A DNA stretch of 64,000 nucleotides from Dryas octopetala (GCA_963921425.1 OY992835.1:1302001-1366000), one strand, 5' to 3'. Counted from the stretch's first letter, positions 1 to 13,468 are shown. Notes: a model not told the origin generated them from the sequence alone. A program made the numbers and translations.

Positions 1-21
1 GAAACACACACACTTACACAG

Positions 22-3000
22 CAAGAGCAAAAAGAAACATTTCTTCCCATGGAGTTAGGAATTCCAAGCAAGCAACCCACAAATTACTTTTGCAAGACAT
101 TGACTGCAAGTGATACTAGTACGCATGGAGGCTTCTCTGTTCCTCGTCGTGCTGCTGAGAAAGTTTTCCCACCACTAGTACTTTCTCTTTTAAACTGCTA
201 TTGTCTGTTCTGTTCTTTATTTGATTGGTTGCTGATGCTTTTTATTTAACCCTTTAATGGTGTCCCGCAGGATTTCTCGCTACAGCCACCAGCTCAGGAA
301 CTCATTGCTAGGGATCTCCACGATGTTGAGTGGAAGTTTAGGCATATTTTTAGAGGTAGGATTTGGAGCGTTCGTTCGTGGTTGTGCTTTTAGGGGCCTT
401 TATATCTCATTTTTCCATTATTTCGTTTGGCTGATGATTTCTATGTTGGGATAACTTGCCAGTTAGGTTTCCACTAGAAAAATTTCAAAATGCTTGAAAC
501 TACTAATTCTATCAAGTTGTATTCTTCAATGACTCACATCATAAAACTATTATTATCAGTCTCAAGCACAAATTTGTAGTTTCATGTCTGTTATTCATGC
601 AATTGAAGAAATTTTATGTAACAATCGTTCTTGTAGCTTGCACGATCAATTGAGTGTTCAGGTCTTTGTATCTTGGGGGACTTGCTCTGCTTTAAATATA
701 TAATATATAATGGCAAGCTGAATATACGCCCATCAATGATTGTTTACTTAAAACCTTGATTCAAGCCCTTGGGGTTAGCCCAAGTGGTGAGGGAGGGTGG
801 GTAATGGATTAGGATTAGGATAGTTCAAGGGTTCAATTCCCTCCAATGTAACCAAAAAACCCTGGTTCCGCTAATTCCCAAGTAACATCTTGCTGGTACG
901 GTAGTTTAAAAATTATGCCCATGCTGTCTTAATGCCAATGGTTATGTTTCCTGTATTTTGCATGAACCAAAGAAAATGCTTTGGTAAATATTGATTTGTT
1001 AGGCATATTTTCGCCTGACTAGGTATTCTTCTATGATTTTGATGGTCATTTCCCTGTTTAAAACGTCAGTGTATAATACATGCATGGTATACATATGATC
1101 ATTCAGTGGACTAACCCACCTATTTGTCATGCATCTTTTAACGTGAGAATAGGGTCCTGTTGGACTTTTCTCTATTTAAAACACCAATGTATAACATATA
1201 CATGGTATATATATGATAATTGCATTGTACTTAAATGAGCTGTGAGCATTATCATATTGAGTTCTTGCGGTTTATATTGCCTTTGGCACATGCATTCTCT
1301 TGTCATATCATGTTTGACAATGGTGCTTTATGCACTTAGTTAATGCATGAATGAAAAACCACTTAAGAGGGAACCCCAAACTTGAACACTGAAAGTCTGA
1401 TCTAATAAACCCTCAGTCTCGTATGAATATGTTGAGGGTCAGTAAAATTGACTTTTGTTTTTTTGATAAGAAACACAATTTCATTGAAAAGAAGAAAAAA
1501 TTTACAACACAGGGGACAAGGGTCAGTAGATTAAAATTGACGAAGTACTTAACCAAAAGTGTAGGAAAAACTGGAACTTGAATTGTGAGAAAAGATGTGG
1601 CTAGCAAAGTTTGGGATGATGTGTGGTGCTGTAAGCCCCTTTCTTCTTTTTGCTTGTTTTGTTGCAAGAGTTGCTGTGGGTGGAAGGGGATATCATAAAC
1701 AGGGAAGTACTAAGTAACATTTTAAAATGGAAAGGGGTAAGACGTTTTTTCCAAGTTGCGACCAAGTCTTCAATATTGGTATTCAGTTTCTAAGATTCTT
1801 TTTTGGCCTAAAAGGCATTATAGTAGTAGATTTGGGATCCTTACATTAGAAGACAGGGAGCCAGGTTTTTTGTTGCATGATCTTTGTATTGTATTTTAGC
1901 TTGGCATTGTCTTAGTTGGTGCTTATCCAGGTAACTCTATCTCATAGGATCCTTTTGAGAAATTTGTATGGTTTTTCAAATTCTCAATCATTATATGATT
2001 ATATGGGTTGCACTTTGTAGAAGTCACCCCATTTTGTGTTTTGTTTTTTTTTTTTTTTTTCATTGTCCCGTTTCTTATGGAAGAAAAAGACAGAACAGTG
2101 TTTAAGGTGGGTCTGTTTTTGGTTACAAATTACAGCTTAGTCTTGAATAATTTGGTGCTTCTCTTTCCCTACACGCCTTGTGCTATATCTTTCATTTTCT
2201 TTTCCCATCGTTTAGTTACTTCAGTCTGCTCCTTTTTCTTTTTTCTTTTTTCTTTTTTTCCTTTTATGAGGGTTGGCCATCAATCATGTGCAGTATTTTT
2301 AACAAAAAATGTATGGATTGTAATTAACTAGAATATTGCCAAAACTGTTGTGTTGTTTTGCATAAAGATTTCGCAACATGAACATTCTGGTGCATTGGTT
2401 GTTTCCTTTTGGTGTAAGTTTGGAAAAACTAGAGCTGGTATTGACTATTGGGAACTTAAAACTTGGGTACTTACAATTGAACCTGGATCATGGACTAATT
2501 TAGTATTGAAACCTTCATAGCTTGTGGGATCTGACATATTGCTATTTCGTTCATGTTTACAATGTTGATCCAGTGACCTCTATTACTTTTCGGATAATCC
2601 AGCATAATGATGATATCAATCCTTGTACGCAGGCCAGGTTTTTCATTTGATATAGTAATATAACTTGGTGACATTTTGAAATGTGAGCTCTTGATAGTAT
2701 CAGCAAATTTGGTATACTACTGTTGTTCAGGAAAAAAGGTAATGGTATTTGACCAATAGTTGTTAGATGAAGAGATTCCCGGTATTATTTGAAAGAGTGT
2801 AGCGATATCAGTGTAAATTAATAATTAGTAATGAACATTACAGTGGATAATAGGAGACAGTGCGTGGGGCTAGAAGACTGAAACTTCTGCTGGTGTGTCC
2901 TGCAATGGTTCCCAATGACACTTCCAGGAAGCAAGAGATCTACTTCAGTTAGGTGGTGTACCTTATGATGCACCTTATTATTTCGGAAACAACTTATGAT

Positions 3001-5623
3001 TAGATTGTGGTATGTATGACGTACACACAATTGAGCCAGTGGTTCATGTTCGGTGGATCTTAGAGGTGGCTGATGGCTAGGTTCTGTTGAGTAGGTGATG
3101 ACTGGAATGGTTGCAACAATGATGAATTGAATTTGGGCTTTGATAGAAACTCTGACACCAAATTGATGTGTAAGAGGGAAAGAAGCACAGAGGGAATAGA
3201 AGAATATGGAGAATAAGAGAGAAATATAGAGTAGAGGTTAAAGAAAAGTAGAAAGAAAGTGGAAAACAATTAAGAAGGAGAAAAAGAGGAAAGTAGATAA
3301 GCTCAGTTCCTTATTATCAAATCAAAGTCTGTTTATATATTTATGTATAGGGGTCTCTTTATATAAGAAATCTCATAACAATAAAATATTTATGTACCCT
3401 AATATAATAAGAAACCCTAACAATTAGATCCTAAATTACTTTAACTGAACAAATAAAGTATTAACCATTAAATACTAGTTTTAGTAAATAAAAGCTAATA
3501 AAAATAAACCTACTTTCTAAGTTTGTGCTCATGCTTAAAATAAGTACATTTTTTCTTCTTGTTTCAATTATGATTGCCCCAAGATTATCTGATTGTAGAA
3601 TACCTAAAAGTTTTATAGGATTTTTGAAGATAGCTATACAGCCTATACTCTATAAAGCACAATATTCTCGTCTCAGAACCTGCCTGTAATGTGAGTGTAG
3701 CTAAGATGATGGTGTTGGAATGGATCAGTGGAAACATGTGCAAAGATAAAATATGGAATAAGAATCTGTTTAATGTTTGGGAGGGCACAAATGTGTGGTA
3801 AAGACCTACAAGTGCTGTGGGAGAAATTTGATTTAAGTCAAAAGTGCCAAAATTGCTAAAAGGAAGATAAAATGAAATACATGAGTGAAATATGTTGCAG
3901 ATATGATGAAGGGATATAGTTTTATAGGACTAAATGGTAAAAGAGGATCCATGTAGTTGACCCAAATTTGTTGGGATTGAAGCTTGGTTGAGTTGATTTA
4001 TAAACACATGAGCAGGGATTGCATAGCCAGATTTTACTGTTGTTTGCTATTAGGGTGATTTTTATGTTATCGCTAAAAGACATGGCTTTGAATATAATTT
4101 GTTTCGAGTCAGTTTTGCTATATCAATAGTCCTTTCTTCTAATAATTAAAAAAGCTGGTGATCTTTATTGTTTAAACTAAAAAAAAAAAATTGCTTTGCA
4201 CTGCTGACTGGATTATGCTATTTGTTTGCCAAGGCAGTCCATTAGTATTTTATAAGGAGATTCTTGGCTGATGACCTGCTCTATTCTGCTCATCTTGCAG
4301 GTCAGCCAAAACGGCATCTTCTTACCACAGGCTGGAGTGTGTTTGTCAGTGCTAAGAGGCTTGTTGCAGGAGATTCTGTTCTTTTTATTTGGTATTTCTT
4401 TTTTGTCTTCTTTCTTCCAGTTGATTTTTTTATATGCATGTAAATTCATCCATTAATACTCTGGTTAAATCCCATCATAGGAATGAAAAAAATCAACTTC
4501 TTTTGGGGATTCGCCGTGCCACCCGACCACAAACTGTGATGCCGTCATCTGTTTTGTCAAGTGATAGCATGCACATTGGACTTCTTGCCGCTGCTGCTCA
4601 TGCGGCTTCAACTAATAGCTGTTTTACAGTTTTTTATAATCCAAGGTGGCAAAGAGTTTCCAAATTTTTGTTTCCCTGCAATGCTTGTATTTCCTTTCTG
4701 CTTATATGTTTATGATGTCCAGGGCTAGTCCATCTGAGTTTGTCATACCCCTATCAAAATACATTAAAGCAGTATTTCACACACGTGTTTCAGTTGGGAT
4801 GCGATTTCGGATGCTTTTTGAGACTGAAGAGTCGAGTGTCAGAAGGTATCATTTGTTCTTGGTCAACTATGATATTCATATTGTTAATCTTATAATTACT
4901 TATGTCATTTGTACAGATATCTTGCCATAATAAAATCATTTACTGCTTTGTTATGCATAGCATAAACAGTCTTTATTAATTATGGCATATAATTAGTGTT
5001 TTTGATGGCTGAGTTCTTTAGAATTCCGAAATACCAAAAAGAAGTTTTTTTTTTTTTTTCGGTACCAACGTTTATCTGGTTTTAGGTGTAGTTCTAGATG
5101 GGTTTAAACTAGTCTATGCTGCAGTATGGAGGGTTAGGTGGCATATGTATATGTACTTAATACTGATGCAAGTGGTTTATAGCTGCAGATATACATGTTT
5201 GTCCCTCAATAGTGTGACACCAACAGATTATTTTCCTTATGGATTTTGCATTCTTATACATAGATGTACACTATTGAGATGTTCAATGCTTGCCTTGTCC
5301 AGGTACATGGGTACGATAACTGGAATAAGTGATCTGGATCCTGTTCGGTGGCCAAATTCTCATTGGCGCTCTGTCAAGGTAATAAAGCATAGTTTGTCTC
5401 TGTACTCTCTGTAGGTATACCCGAGAATTTTCTTTCGCTAATCATTCATGATTCTGTTTCAACCCTATATGATGTAGTAGTACAGTACATATCTGGTGTT
5501 GTGTTTGATGAAGGATAACATAATCTCTGAAAGATACAACAATTCTCCACATACTTTTCTTATGTTTGTACTCATCATACAATGATGGTATACCACCAAC
5601 TTGCCTATGGATGCTGGTTGCAT

Positions 5624-5677
<54 letters not shown>

Positions 5678-8600
5678 ACACACACACACACACACACACC
5701 TCTTTATGCTGTAAACTATGAATGGGACCAAACTTTTTCTTGGGTTCTTGTAATTTAGTCTATTGATCCCCTAGGCAAGGATAACTTGAACAAATTGGAT
5801 ATGTTGACATTGGTTCCAATGCAAATGTTGACATTGGTTCCCATGTAAGTGAGCACACCAAAACAGGTGACCTTCATAAATCTCTATTTTCTATCAGAAA
5901 GAATAGACATTATTATGTATTCGTGGTTTCTATGTAAGCATAAATTATGCTAACCTCCCCTCAGCTTGACAATACATGGACCTCCCTCATGTATTTGAGA
6001 AGTACACAAACCTCCAAGTTCCAATATGTGGCAGTCCACTCTGATAGTTAATTACGATGAAAGTTGACAAAAAATTGTGGTATTTCTAAATCATCACCAT
6101 TAAAGTGTTTACATTCCTTTAAAATCCCAAAACAGGTCTTTAAACATATTCTCCACCTTTTTCACTATTTACAAGGTCAACCTGGTAACCATGTACACAA
6201 AACATTTGGCTACGAACAATGAAATATGAAAAAAAGAAAGAAGACGAATAAGAAATTCAGCTCTTTACAGCTTGAACCTCCACACCTCGAATTCCACCTC
6301 TATCCACCTCCACATTCTCTTCCCACATATACTCTTCCCATTACTTACGTGCTACCTTGGTTTCCATTGCTAGTGGCTCCTCTTTGACTTGTTTGCCATA
6401 GGTTGGATCATCTTTCGTCTCTAGCCCCCTCTCTCTTTGAAATTTTCTGTCTCTAAGGTTGTCGTGGTGTGGACAAGATATCCACCACCAAACAGTACAA
6501 AACAAAAGCGACACAAATTCCTACCCCAAGCAATCAATAGATAAACAGAAAAAGTTACAGTAGCAAGACTCAATGTCAAGTGTTATTAACTTTCAATTTA
6601 TTTGTCTTAGGACTTAAATGTCTTTGAGTTTTCTAAGAGTCTCCTATAGTCCTATTATATAATGATTCTCTTGTATTTAATGTTTCTTTTGCATTTAATG
6701 AGTTGTATTAGAAGAATGACAGGACTAGAGTAAAAACTGTGAGTGAAGTGCATAGAATTCAGTGCGGTAACCGTAGATCTTCGGATTTCACCCCTACACA
6801 CGAAATTCCACTCTCCTCTGTCTCACCTCTCTAATATGTTCGTCCGTATTGCAAAGCTGGTTGACGCCAGCTGTAATGGTTGAAAATAGGGGGCCAACCA
6901 AGAAAATGACAAGAGAAGCAAGATCGTAGCTGTACTAATCAATGAACCCCTGAAACCTACTTTCTTTCTTGACAAAATCAACCCCGGTCATGACATGTTG
7001 TTGATATTGATTGAGTTTGTGTTTATTAAAAGCACAGGACTCTGCTAAGTGGTAATAATGCTAATGCTAATCCCTCTTTTTGTGCTACTCAAAATTCAGT
7101 GTTGTTGAAGGCTTGGTGCCTTGAGGAAGATACCTTCATTTTTGGTCATCGCTTTGGGCGTCGGTATCCTAAAAATTTAAAGATATCTCTTTTCAATCAA
7201 TACTTTTTGGCTGGAGTGCAGTTGTACTATATATTTGGTAGATCAGGTTGATGTGAGTGGATAGGTTCTTGTTGTAATCAGTTGTGTTGTCTAATTCAGG
7301 GGTTCTGGGTGGGGCTGTGGTTTTGTTTCTGTTGTATTTTTTGATAGTGCGTCTTGCTGTTTTAGTATCGTTGTTATGCTGCTGTGGACTCCTTGTCCAC
7401 TTCTTTGTTCTTTTCTTCTGTTTATAAAAGTTCTGTTTCTCATCCAAAAAAAACCAGGCTTGGTGCCTTGATATCTCCTTTACTTTCTCCTCTCTTCTCC
7501 TCATTATTATGTATTTCTCTAATTTCTCTAAAATGACAGCAACCTTTAAACCTCCTTTCAATCGCACACTATTTATTTAGCATTCCACCTATTGTCATGT
7601 AATCCGTATTTGCTTCTAATGACAGCATGCCAGAGAGAATCCCTTTCTTATCGAAATTTCCGTAATACTTCCCAAGTAAGGCCGCATTTTTCTCAACCAT
7701 ATTTCCAAAGCTCTTCTCCTTAGGGTTTTTTTTAGTTTTTTTCCAAAGAAAGAAACTTTTATTAAACAAACTCAAATTAAACAAGCAACCATTTCTATAG
7801 ACATATCAAATCAAAACAAAACTGAAATAGATCAGCCTCTAAACTCAAGAAGAAAAAAAAAAAAAAAAGAAGTCTAACTGATAGCTGTCTTCCAGTCTAA
7901 TGGAATGGCAGGCACATTCACACCCCTATAGACACTAAAACAAAGGTCCAAAGTGATGACCAACACGACACGTTATCCCCCAACTCTTCCACATCTGCTC
8001 CTCTGTACTCTTTGAAAATTCTTCTGTTTCTCTTCAAATAGAGGACCCATATGATGGCCAGCATCATGCAATTCCAAAGATCCTTGGCCCTTTTTTCCCC
8101 ACCAAAACCTCTAGCCCTCTGGAAATACCCACCTTTCTCCTTAACTTAAGAAGTAGATCAGGTTGTTCTAATTCTCTTGGTACCCTCCTCTGCTAGAAAC
8201 TTCACTAGGTTTTGATAGTAAGGTGTGTGCATTATAATGGTGGTTAACAACAATGTGTGTTGGTTTTTGTGTTTACCAAGGACGAGTCCGTAGCTGGGTT
8301 CTACAGGTTGGAGGCAACTGAGATGGTTACAGCATCATTAGATAAAGATTGTGCTCTTATACTAATTGATGTATTGCAAGGACAAAGAAGAATAAAAACA
8401 ATTGAACCCTAATAAAACAAAGTAGAAAGTAGATAAAATTGCCTAATTTTATTGGGTATTCTTTGTGGGTTGAATTTTACATTTAGTTTATCAATCCCGT
8501 TTGTAATAACACTTTAATAACATCCATTCCATCTTTTCTGTCTTGTAAGCCTCGATATGCTTTCCTTTTTTCCCGATACAAGTAATGAAATCAACATATA

Positions 8601-11600
8601 AGAAAAGGAGAAACCAAGTAAATGGGAGAGAAAAAGGAAGACAATAAAATTTTCAAATCCTAAGGTTTAGAGCTGTACAAATATCTAAGAAAAAACAGGA
8701 TATGTAAATGATGGATGAATCAAAAGTGATGAAATTAATGAACGTTGACTTTATTTGACCTGTGGACTTATCCATGCACTCAAGTGCCTTACTATTCCTT
8801 CCTAACATTTTGTTCTTTCCTATGTGTAGGTTGGTTGGGATGAGTCAACTGCAGGTGAGAGACAGCCAAGGGTATCGTTATGGGAGATTGAACCTTTGAC
8901 AACTTTCCCCATGTATCCATCACTGTTTCCCCTTCGGCTGAAACGTCCTTGGCATCCTGGGGCCTCATCTGTGCATGGTAAAAGCTATGTTTAATGTAGT
9001 ATTATTATTTGCTGCCTTTATCTTTACCCAAAGAGTGGATTAATTTCGACACTCTTGTACTTGATTGCATGATATGCTAATTCTAAGTGACCTAGTTGAG
9101 GTCAAGTATACTTTACTTTATGAAGAAATTTAAGTTCTAAATTTAAAATTTGGTCCAGTAAAATACTTTTCTTTATGCATGGTATAAGCTATGTTTAATG
9201 TTGGTGTAATTATTTGGTGCCTTTATCCTCTGATCTTTTCCATCATCCTAGCCTTCCTCTATGAGGCCGAACTGATTAGGTCAGGTTTGTGAGTAATTTG
9301 AATCTGATTTTATCACCAAACCGAAAAAAAAGAAGTTGAAATCTTGTAGGCTTCTTTAGGGAACTAGGGTTGAATACTTGAATTCTTTGGTAGCTGAGAA
9401 TGTTGCAGGATACAAGCTGACGACGGTACTGAGAGAGAGAATAAGATAGAAAGAGTCCAGCGCTCGAGCGTGACACTCAAAAGGAGAATACATGATACAT
9501 AGCAAAGCTGCTGTTTTTATAAAATTGATTCATATATTAGTTGCAAAAAGTACAGTTTCCCTTGTGCCTAAAGGACATCACTTACTACTGGAGATCAAGT
9601 AGTCAAACCAGGCTAAGTTATTTGGCCACTCAAGACCAACAGGATTAACTAATTTTGATTAGAGCCATTAAGAAAAAGTAACTTGATTTACCTGCCGCTA
9701 AATTTCATATGGGAAGGACTAATATGCCCCTGACCAGCTTAATCCCTAAATACCCTTGTGCCTAAAAACATTAGGTTTTTCTTTATCCCATACATTCTTA
9801 GACCTTCATATTTATGTCTTGTAAGCTTCAATAGTCGTCTAGTTCCAAGTTTCTCCTGCCTTGTAATTAAACTAAGTTTCTCATCATTGTTTCTTTTTCC
9901 CATTCATTATGCTCGACTGTAGTTTCTCAGTTATTGAATCATTGAGGTTTTATGTATCATCTTATCACGATTCTCATATAAAATACATTAAGAGAGAAGG
10001 GAATGGCACATATTGCTTTTCTTTGTTTCCACATAACATGAAAATGATTCCTTTTACAATGAGACCAGCATGAAACCCATTTGGAATAACATTTTCCATG
10101 GTTTCAATCAAATATGGTTCACTATAAAGGCAACCTGTGGTGTTTTCTTTACCCCGTGCCATCAGGTTGTTCATAGTTAGAATTCTTCCATGAACAGAAG
10201 ACCACCCACAAAAGTTCATCTTCAAAGAGACATTAGAAGTCCATTAGCTTAAATTTTATTCTTGCTTTATTTTTATTGCAGATAATAGAGATGAAGCAGC
10301 TAATAGCTTAATGTGGCTACGGGGGGGAGCTGGAGAGCAAGGTCTTCAGTCCATGAACTTTCAAGCTGTTGGTATGTTTCCTTGGATGCAGCAGAGATTG
10401 GATTCTACATTGATTGGAAATGATCACAATCAGCAGTACCAGGCAATGTTGGCTGCTGGCTTGCAGAATCTAGGAAGTGGAGATCAGCTAAGACAACATG
10501 TAATGCACTTTCAGCAGCCTTATCAGTATCTTCAGCAGCCGGGTAGCCACAATCCATTGTTGCAGCTGCAACAGCAAGTAATTCAGCAATCAATCCCTTA
10601 TAATATGATGCAGGCGCAACCTCAAGTTTCAATGGAGAATCTGCCTCAGCACCTCCTACAGCAACAATTTAACAATCAAACAGAGGAGCAGGCACAGCAA
10701 CAGCAAAACACCTACCACGATGCACTTAAGGTTCAAGGTGAACATCTCCATCAGAGTCAGCAAATGAATGTGCCATCTCCATCATTTCCTAAAACAGACT
10801 TCACTGATTCAAGTACAAAGTTCTCAACATCTTGTGCCCCTAGACAGAACATGCTTGGTGCAATGTGTCCTGAAGGGAGTGTAAATCCTTTGAACATCTC
10901 CAGAGCTGGTCATTCTATGCCAACTGAGCAGTTACCTCAACAATCCTGGGCTCCGAAGTATGCACATGCACAGGTCAATGATTTTGCCAACTCAACGTCA
11001 TTTCCACCATTTAATGAGAAAGACAATGCAGTTGAGCAAGAGAATTGTAATACGGATTCCCAGAATCCTACTCTTTTTGGTGTTAATATTGAATCATCTG
11101 GACTTCTATTCCCCACCACAGTGCCCAGTTTTGCCACTTCCTCAAATGGTGCTGACATGTCAATGCCATTAGGAGATTCTGGATTTCAGAGTTCTCTGTA
11201 TGGCATGCAAAACTCTTCTGAGTTGTTGCACACTGCAGGGCAAGTTGACGCACCAACTCCAAATTGTACATTTGTCAAGGTGTGAGCTGAAAGTAATTAG
11301 GTATTTTGTTTGGTGAATACTCTTGCTTTCTTAACGTTGTTGGACGGATGATACTGTGTTGTTAGTGCAGGTTTATAAGTCAGGGTCAGTTGGGCGCTCA
11401 CTGGACATCTCCCGGTTTAGCAGCTATCATGAGCTGCGAGAAGAGCTGGCGCAGATGTTTGGAATTGAGGGGAAATTAGAAGATTGTCTTAGATCAGGCT
11501 GGCAGCTTGTATTCGTTGACAGGGAGAATGATGTGCTTCTCCTTGGAGACGATCCATGGGAGTAAGTTCTTGGTTCAGTTATATATAGCCTGTTTGCAAT

Positions 11601-13468
11601 TAGATTTAGAATACCTTTGTGCATGGAGTTTCTCTTATATCCTAATTTTGTCCTTGATCAATTAAACTAATGAGCATCATATCAGGAAAAAAAGAAAAGA
11701 AAAAGAAACAAACAAAAATTAAACTAGTGGAATATAGTTTTCGTTATTGTTTGAAATATAAAATAATTGTTGACTAAGATCCTAGTAGCTTAACTTTTTG
11801 AAAAGGGTCTTTTTCAATTTTTGACCTTATCCCAACTAGGTACCTAAACTATTATTTGTCTCAATTTCATACCTAAAACTTTTTTTTTGTCACAATTTAG
11901 TATATAATGACTTTTTTTAAACAAGCATCAAAATTAGGGGCATTTTAGTCAACCTAGGATTGTGAATAGACAAAATTGACCTTGGGTATAAGATATGTGC
12001 AACACACATGACCAAATTTTGTTAGTATTTTTTTAAGAAAAGTCACATTGTACACCGATTCGGGACAAAATAAACGTTTAGGTATGACATTGGGACAAAT
12101 AATAGTTTAGGTACCTAATTGAGACAAAGCCCAAAGTTCAGATACCAAAATTGAAAAAATAAACCCTTTTGGAAAATTTACTAAACAAAAAAAACTTATG
12201 GAATCAGAGTGACAGATTCTAAGTTTGAATGCTTGCAATTGCAACCTTTTAGTTTATATTGAACTTCACGTATTCTGCATCAGTGGTGGGAAGTCCACTT
12301 TTGTGTGGGGAGTTTTAGAATACAAAATAATTTTTGGCACACTTGAATCATCAGTGTTTTCAAAGGTGAAGGTGTAATGCAAGGTGTTTTGTTACTCACA
12401 AGGCGACATGCAAGCTTTTTGTGCCCCAAATTATTGTAAATGAAAAATATGAAAAACGTATTAGTTATCATTCAAGTAGAAGAACCAAAAACCAAATGCC
12501 AAAACTTTTAATATTCAATTATGCAGACAATCAATCCCAAATAGTTCTTTTGCAGAGGGAAAAGAATTGCAAACAAATTGTAGAAAATCTGCAAAATCAG
12601 CCACAAATCCCTTACAGAAACACGTTTCTGTTATAAAGGAGTGACATTTTCTGCATTTTTTGACATAGTTTCACTCGATTGGCAAGGCCGCTGCTGGATC
12701 AGCACTTGCAGCTGATCGATCAGCTTTCCTTTTTCTTTTTTTTAATTTTGAATTTTGTTTTATGAATAATTGGTATAGCTTGGTTTGGAGTATAGAGTTT
12801 GTTAGGGTTTATTAGAGATTATTAGGGTAGGGCTTAGTATGATTTATGGGGGTTTAGGACTTACACCTCTAGCCCTAAATCCTAGAGACTAAACCCTATC
12901 CCTACGGGTTTATTAAAATAATAAAAAAAAAAAATCAATCAAAAACATTTTAGAAAGCCTTTTTTTTTTTGATACAAGGGAGGCCAAAGGGGGAGGGGGG
13001 ACTCGAACTATGGCCTTGTGTAGGGGTAAATGCTCTCAACCACTAGAGCTTCAAGCCCCCCACAAAAATTTTAGAAAGTTTAATTAGACTGATTTCATGT
13101 TAATTCATATAATAGCCTAATTGCATAGTTAATCAATTGAGTAGAAAGAATTATCTTTTCACTCTTAAAAGGAAAATTTCGTTAGCCTTCTCTTGACCCT
13201 TTACTTTCAGTTAACCATACATTATATGAGGGAAGAACTAATTATTAAGCATTTTTGGGGGTCTCACTAATTATATGACATCATGTGCAGGGCATTTGTG
13301 AACAATGTCTGGTATATCAAGATACTTTCTCCCGAGGATGTGCACAAAATGGGGGACCAAGCAATTGAATCCTTAAGCCCAAATACAGGTCAGAGGATGA
13401 ATAATAGTGGCAGTGAAGCTCAAGACCTTGTTTCTGGGCTACCATCTCTTGGCTCACTTGAATATTGA
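22..13468 (+). CDS. ARF8: Auxin response factor, ARF6/ARF8 clade (ARF8-like), 5' end outside the window
   Basis: Nuclear transcription factor that binds auxin response elements through a B3 domain and is restrained by Aux/IAA proteins through its C-terminal PB1 domain. Proposed exons, phases all consistent: 22-177, 271-355, 4301-4391, 4481-4645, 4723-4845, 5303-5378, 8830-8977, 10282-11279, 11371-11561, 13291-13468. They encode about 736 residues; roughly 100-120 N-terminal residues are missing to the left. Exons 1-5 hold the B3 core ([20 protein letters not shown], then the RHIFRGQPKRH and [16 protein letters not shown] blocks). Exons 6-7 finish the ARF domain ([20 protein letters not shown]). 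Exon 8 is a Q-rich middle region, the activator class. Exons 9-10 give PB1 ([26 protein letters not shown]). The SENLPQ-like, PSPSF.K.DFTDSS.KF and terminal GSLEY features favour ARF8 over ARF6 from family memory. The exon 1 acceptor at 20-21 is inferred. All junctions are GT-AG and no break is visible. Confidence 0.93.
356..4300 (+). other. ARF8-like intron 2, 3.9 kb
   Basis: Large intron bounded by GTAGGA and CATCTTGCAG. Apart from a SINE-like insertion near 768-870 it is AT-rich, with T-runs (2045-2060) and a purine-rich tract near 3175-3300. No coding potential was recognised; the short open frames are low-complexity or lack homology. The size is unusual for this intron, which is short in Arabidopsis as I remember it, so insertion growth is likely. 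Confidence 0.7.
768..870 (+). repeat. tRNA-derived SINE-like insertion in ARF intron 2
   Basis: A tRNA-like RNA polymerase III promoter is visible. An A-box-like TAGCCCAAGTGG lies near 776-787 and a B-box-like GGTTCAATTCC at 830-840, about 50 bp apart as in tRNA-derived SINE heads. The rest does not fold into a tRNA cloverleaf, so a functional tRNA gene is rejected. The 3' boundary is uncertain. Confidence 0.55.
5379..8829 (+). other. ARF8-like intron 6, 3.45 kb
   Basis: Intron between the exon ending TCTGTCAAG and the exon starting GTTGGTTGGG. It holds the (CT)n/(AC)n microsatellite described separately, plus oligo-A tracts (7446-7453 and 7851-7869) that resemble 3' tails of old retroposons. 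No recognisable coding segment was found. ORFs on the minus strand near 7193-7567 are A-rich translation without domain character. Confidence 0.65.
5623..5699. repeat. Compound microsatellite (CT)n-(AC)n
   Basis: About 24 CT units are followed by CACTCA and about 11 AC units, inside ARF intron 6. It is long and uninterrupted, so it is probably length-polymorphic. Confidence 0.95.
8978..10281 (+). other. ARF8-like intron 7 with a duplicated donor region
   Basis: The intron follows the exon end ...GTGCATG before GTAAAAGC. A similar stretch of roughly 55 bp recurs at about 9176-9230, including GCATGGTATAAGC, so the donor neighbourhood appears twice 205 bp apart. The remainder is AT-rich and shows no recognised gene. 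Use of the second GT (9182-9183) would retain about 204 nt of intron. Confidence 0.6.
10282..11279 (+). CDS. ARF8: ARF8-like exon 8: glutamine-rich middle region
   Basis: This 998-nt exon begins in phase 1 after the intron ending TTATTGCAG and ends at TTTGTCAAG before GTGTGA. It opens with the NSLMWLRGG and FPWMQQRLD blocks that follow the DNA-binding region in ARF6/8, then runs through [13 protein letters not shown] and many glutamine clusters. Q-rich middle regions mark the activating ARFs (5, 6, 7, 8 and 19 in Arabidopsis). The reading frame is open throughout. The 3' end joins the PB1 exon in phase 0. Confidence 0.92.
11490..11510 (+). promoter_or_regulatory. miR167 target site in the ARF8-like mRNA
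   Basis: The sequence around AGATCAGGCTGGCAGCTT lies in exon 9, in the codons for the L-R-S-G-W-Q-L block of PB1. It matches the known miR167 complementary site of Arabidopsis ARF6 and ARF8, including the standard G bulge/mismatch in the middle. miR167 cleavage restricts ARF6/8 activity in floral organs. The complementarity is seen in the sequence; regulation in this species is inferred from family knowledge. Confidence 0.9.
11801..12170. mobile_element. Foldback (MITE/MULE-like) element in the last ARF intron
   Basis: The left arm begins AAAAGGGTCTTTTTCAATTT and the right arm reads its approximate reverse complement, ending AAACCCTTTT. Inner blocks such as GGTACCTAAACTATTATTTG appear in both arms in inverted orientation. 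No coding content and no clear target duplication. The terminal inverted repeats are long (over 80 bp) and imperfect, as in old foldback elements. Confidence 0.7.
12961..13072 (-). repeat. tRNA-derived SINE-like insertion in the last ARF intron, minus strand
   Basis: On the minus strand an A-box-like stretch (CTCTAGTGGTTGAGAGCA) is followed by a B-box-like AGTTCGAGTCC, and a T-run at 12961-12970 corresponds to a 3' A-tail. This is the layout of a tRNA-derived SINE head plus tail. The cloverleaf is not convincing as a tRNA gene. It sits about 220 bp before the final ARF exon. Confidence 0.65.

Noticed and set aside
768-870. tRNA gene
   Set aside because: A and B boxes are present but no complete cloverleaf or discriminator/terminator arrangement; better explained as a SINE head.
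7193-7567. 124-residue minus ORF in ARF intron 6
   Set aside because: Lys/Asn-rich translation of AT-rich intron sequence, opposite to the gene, no domain.
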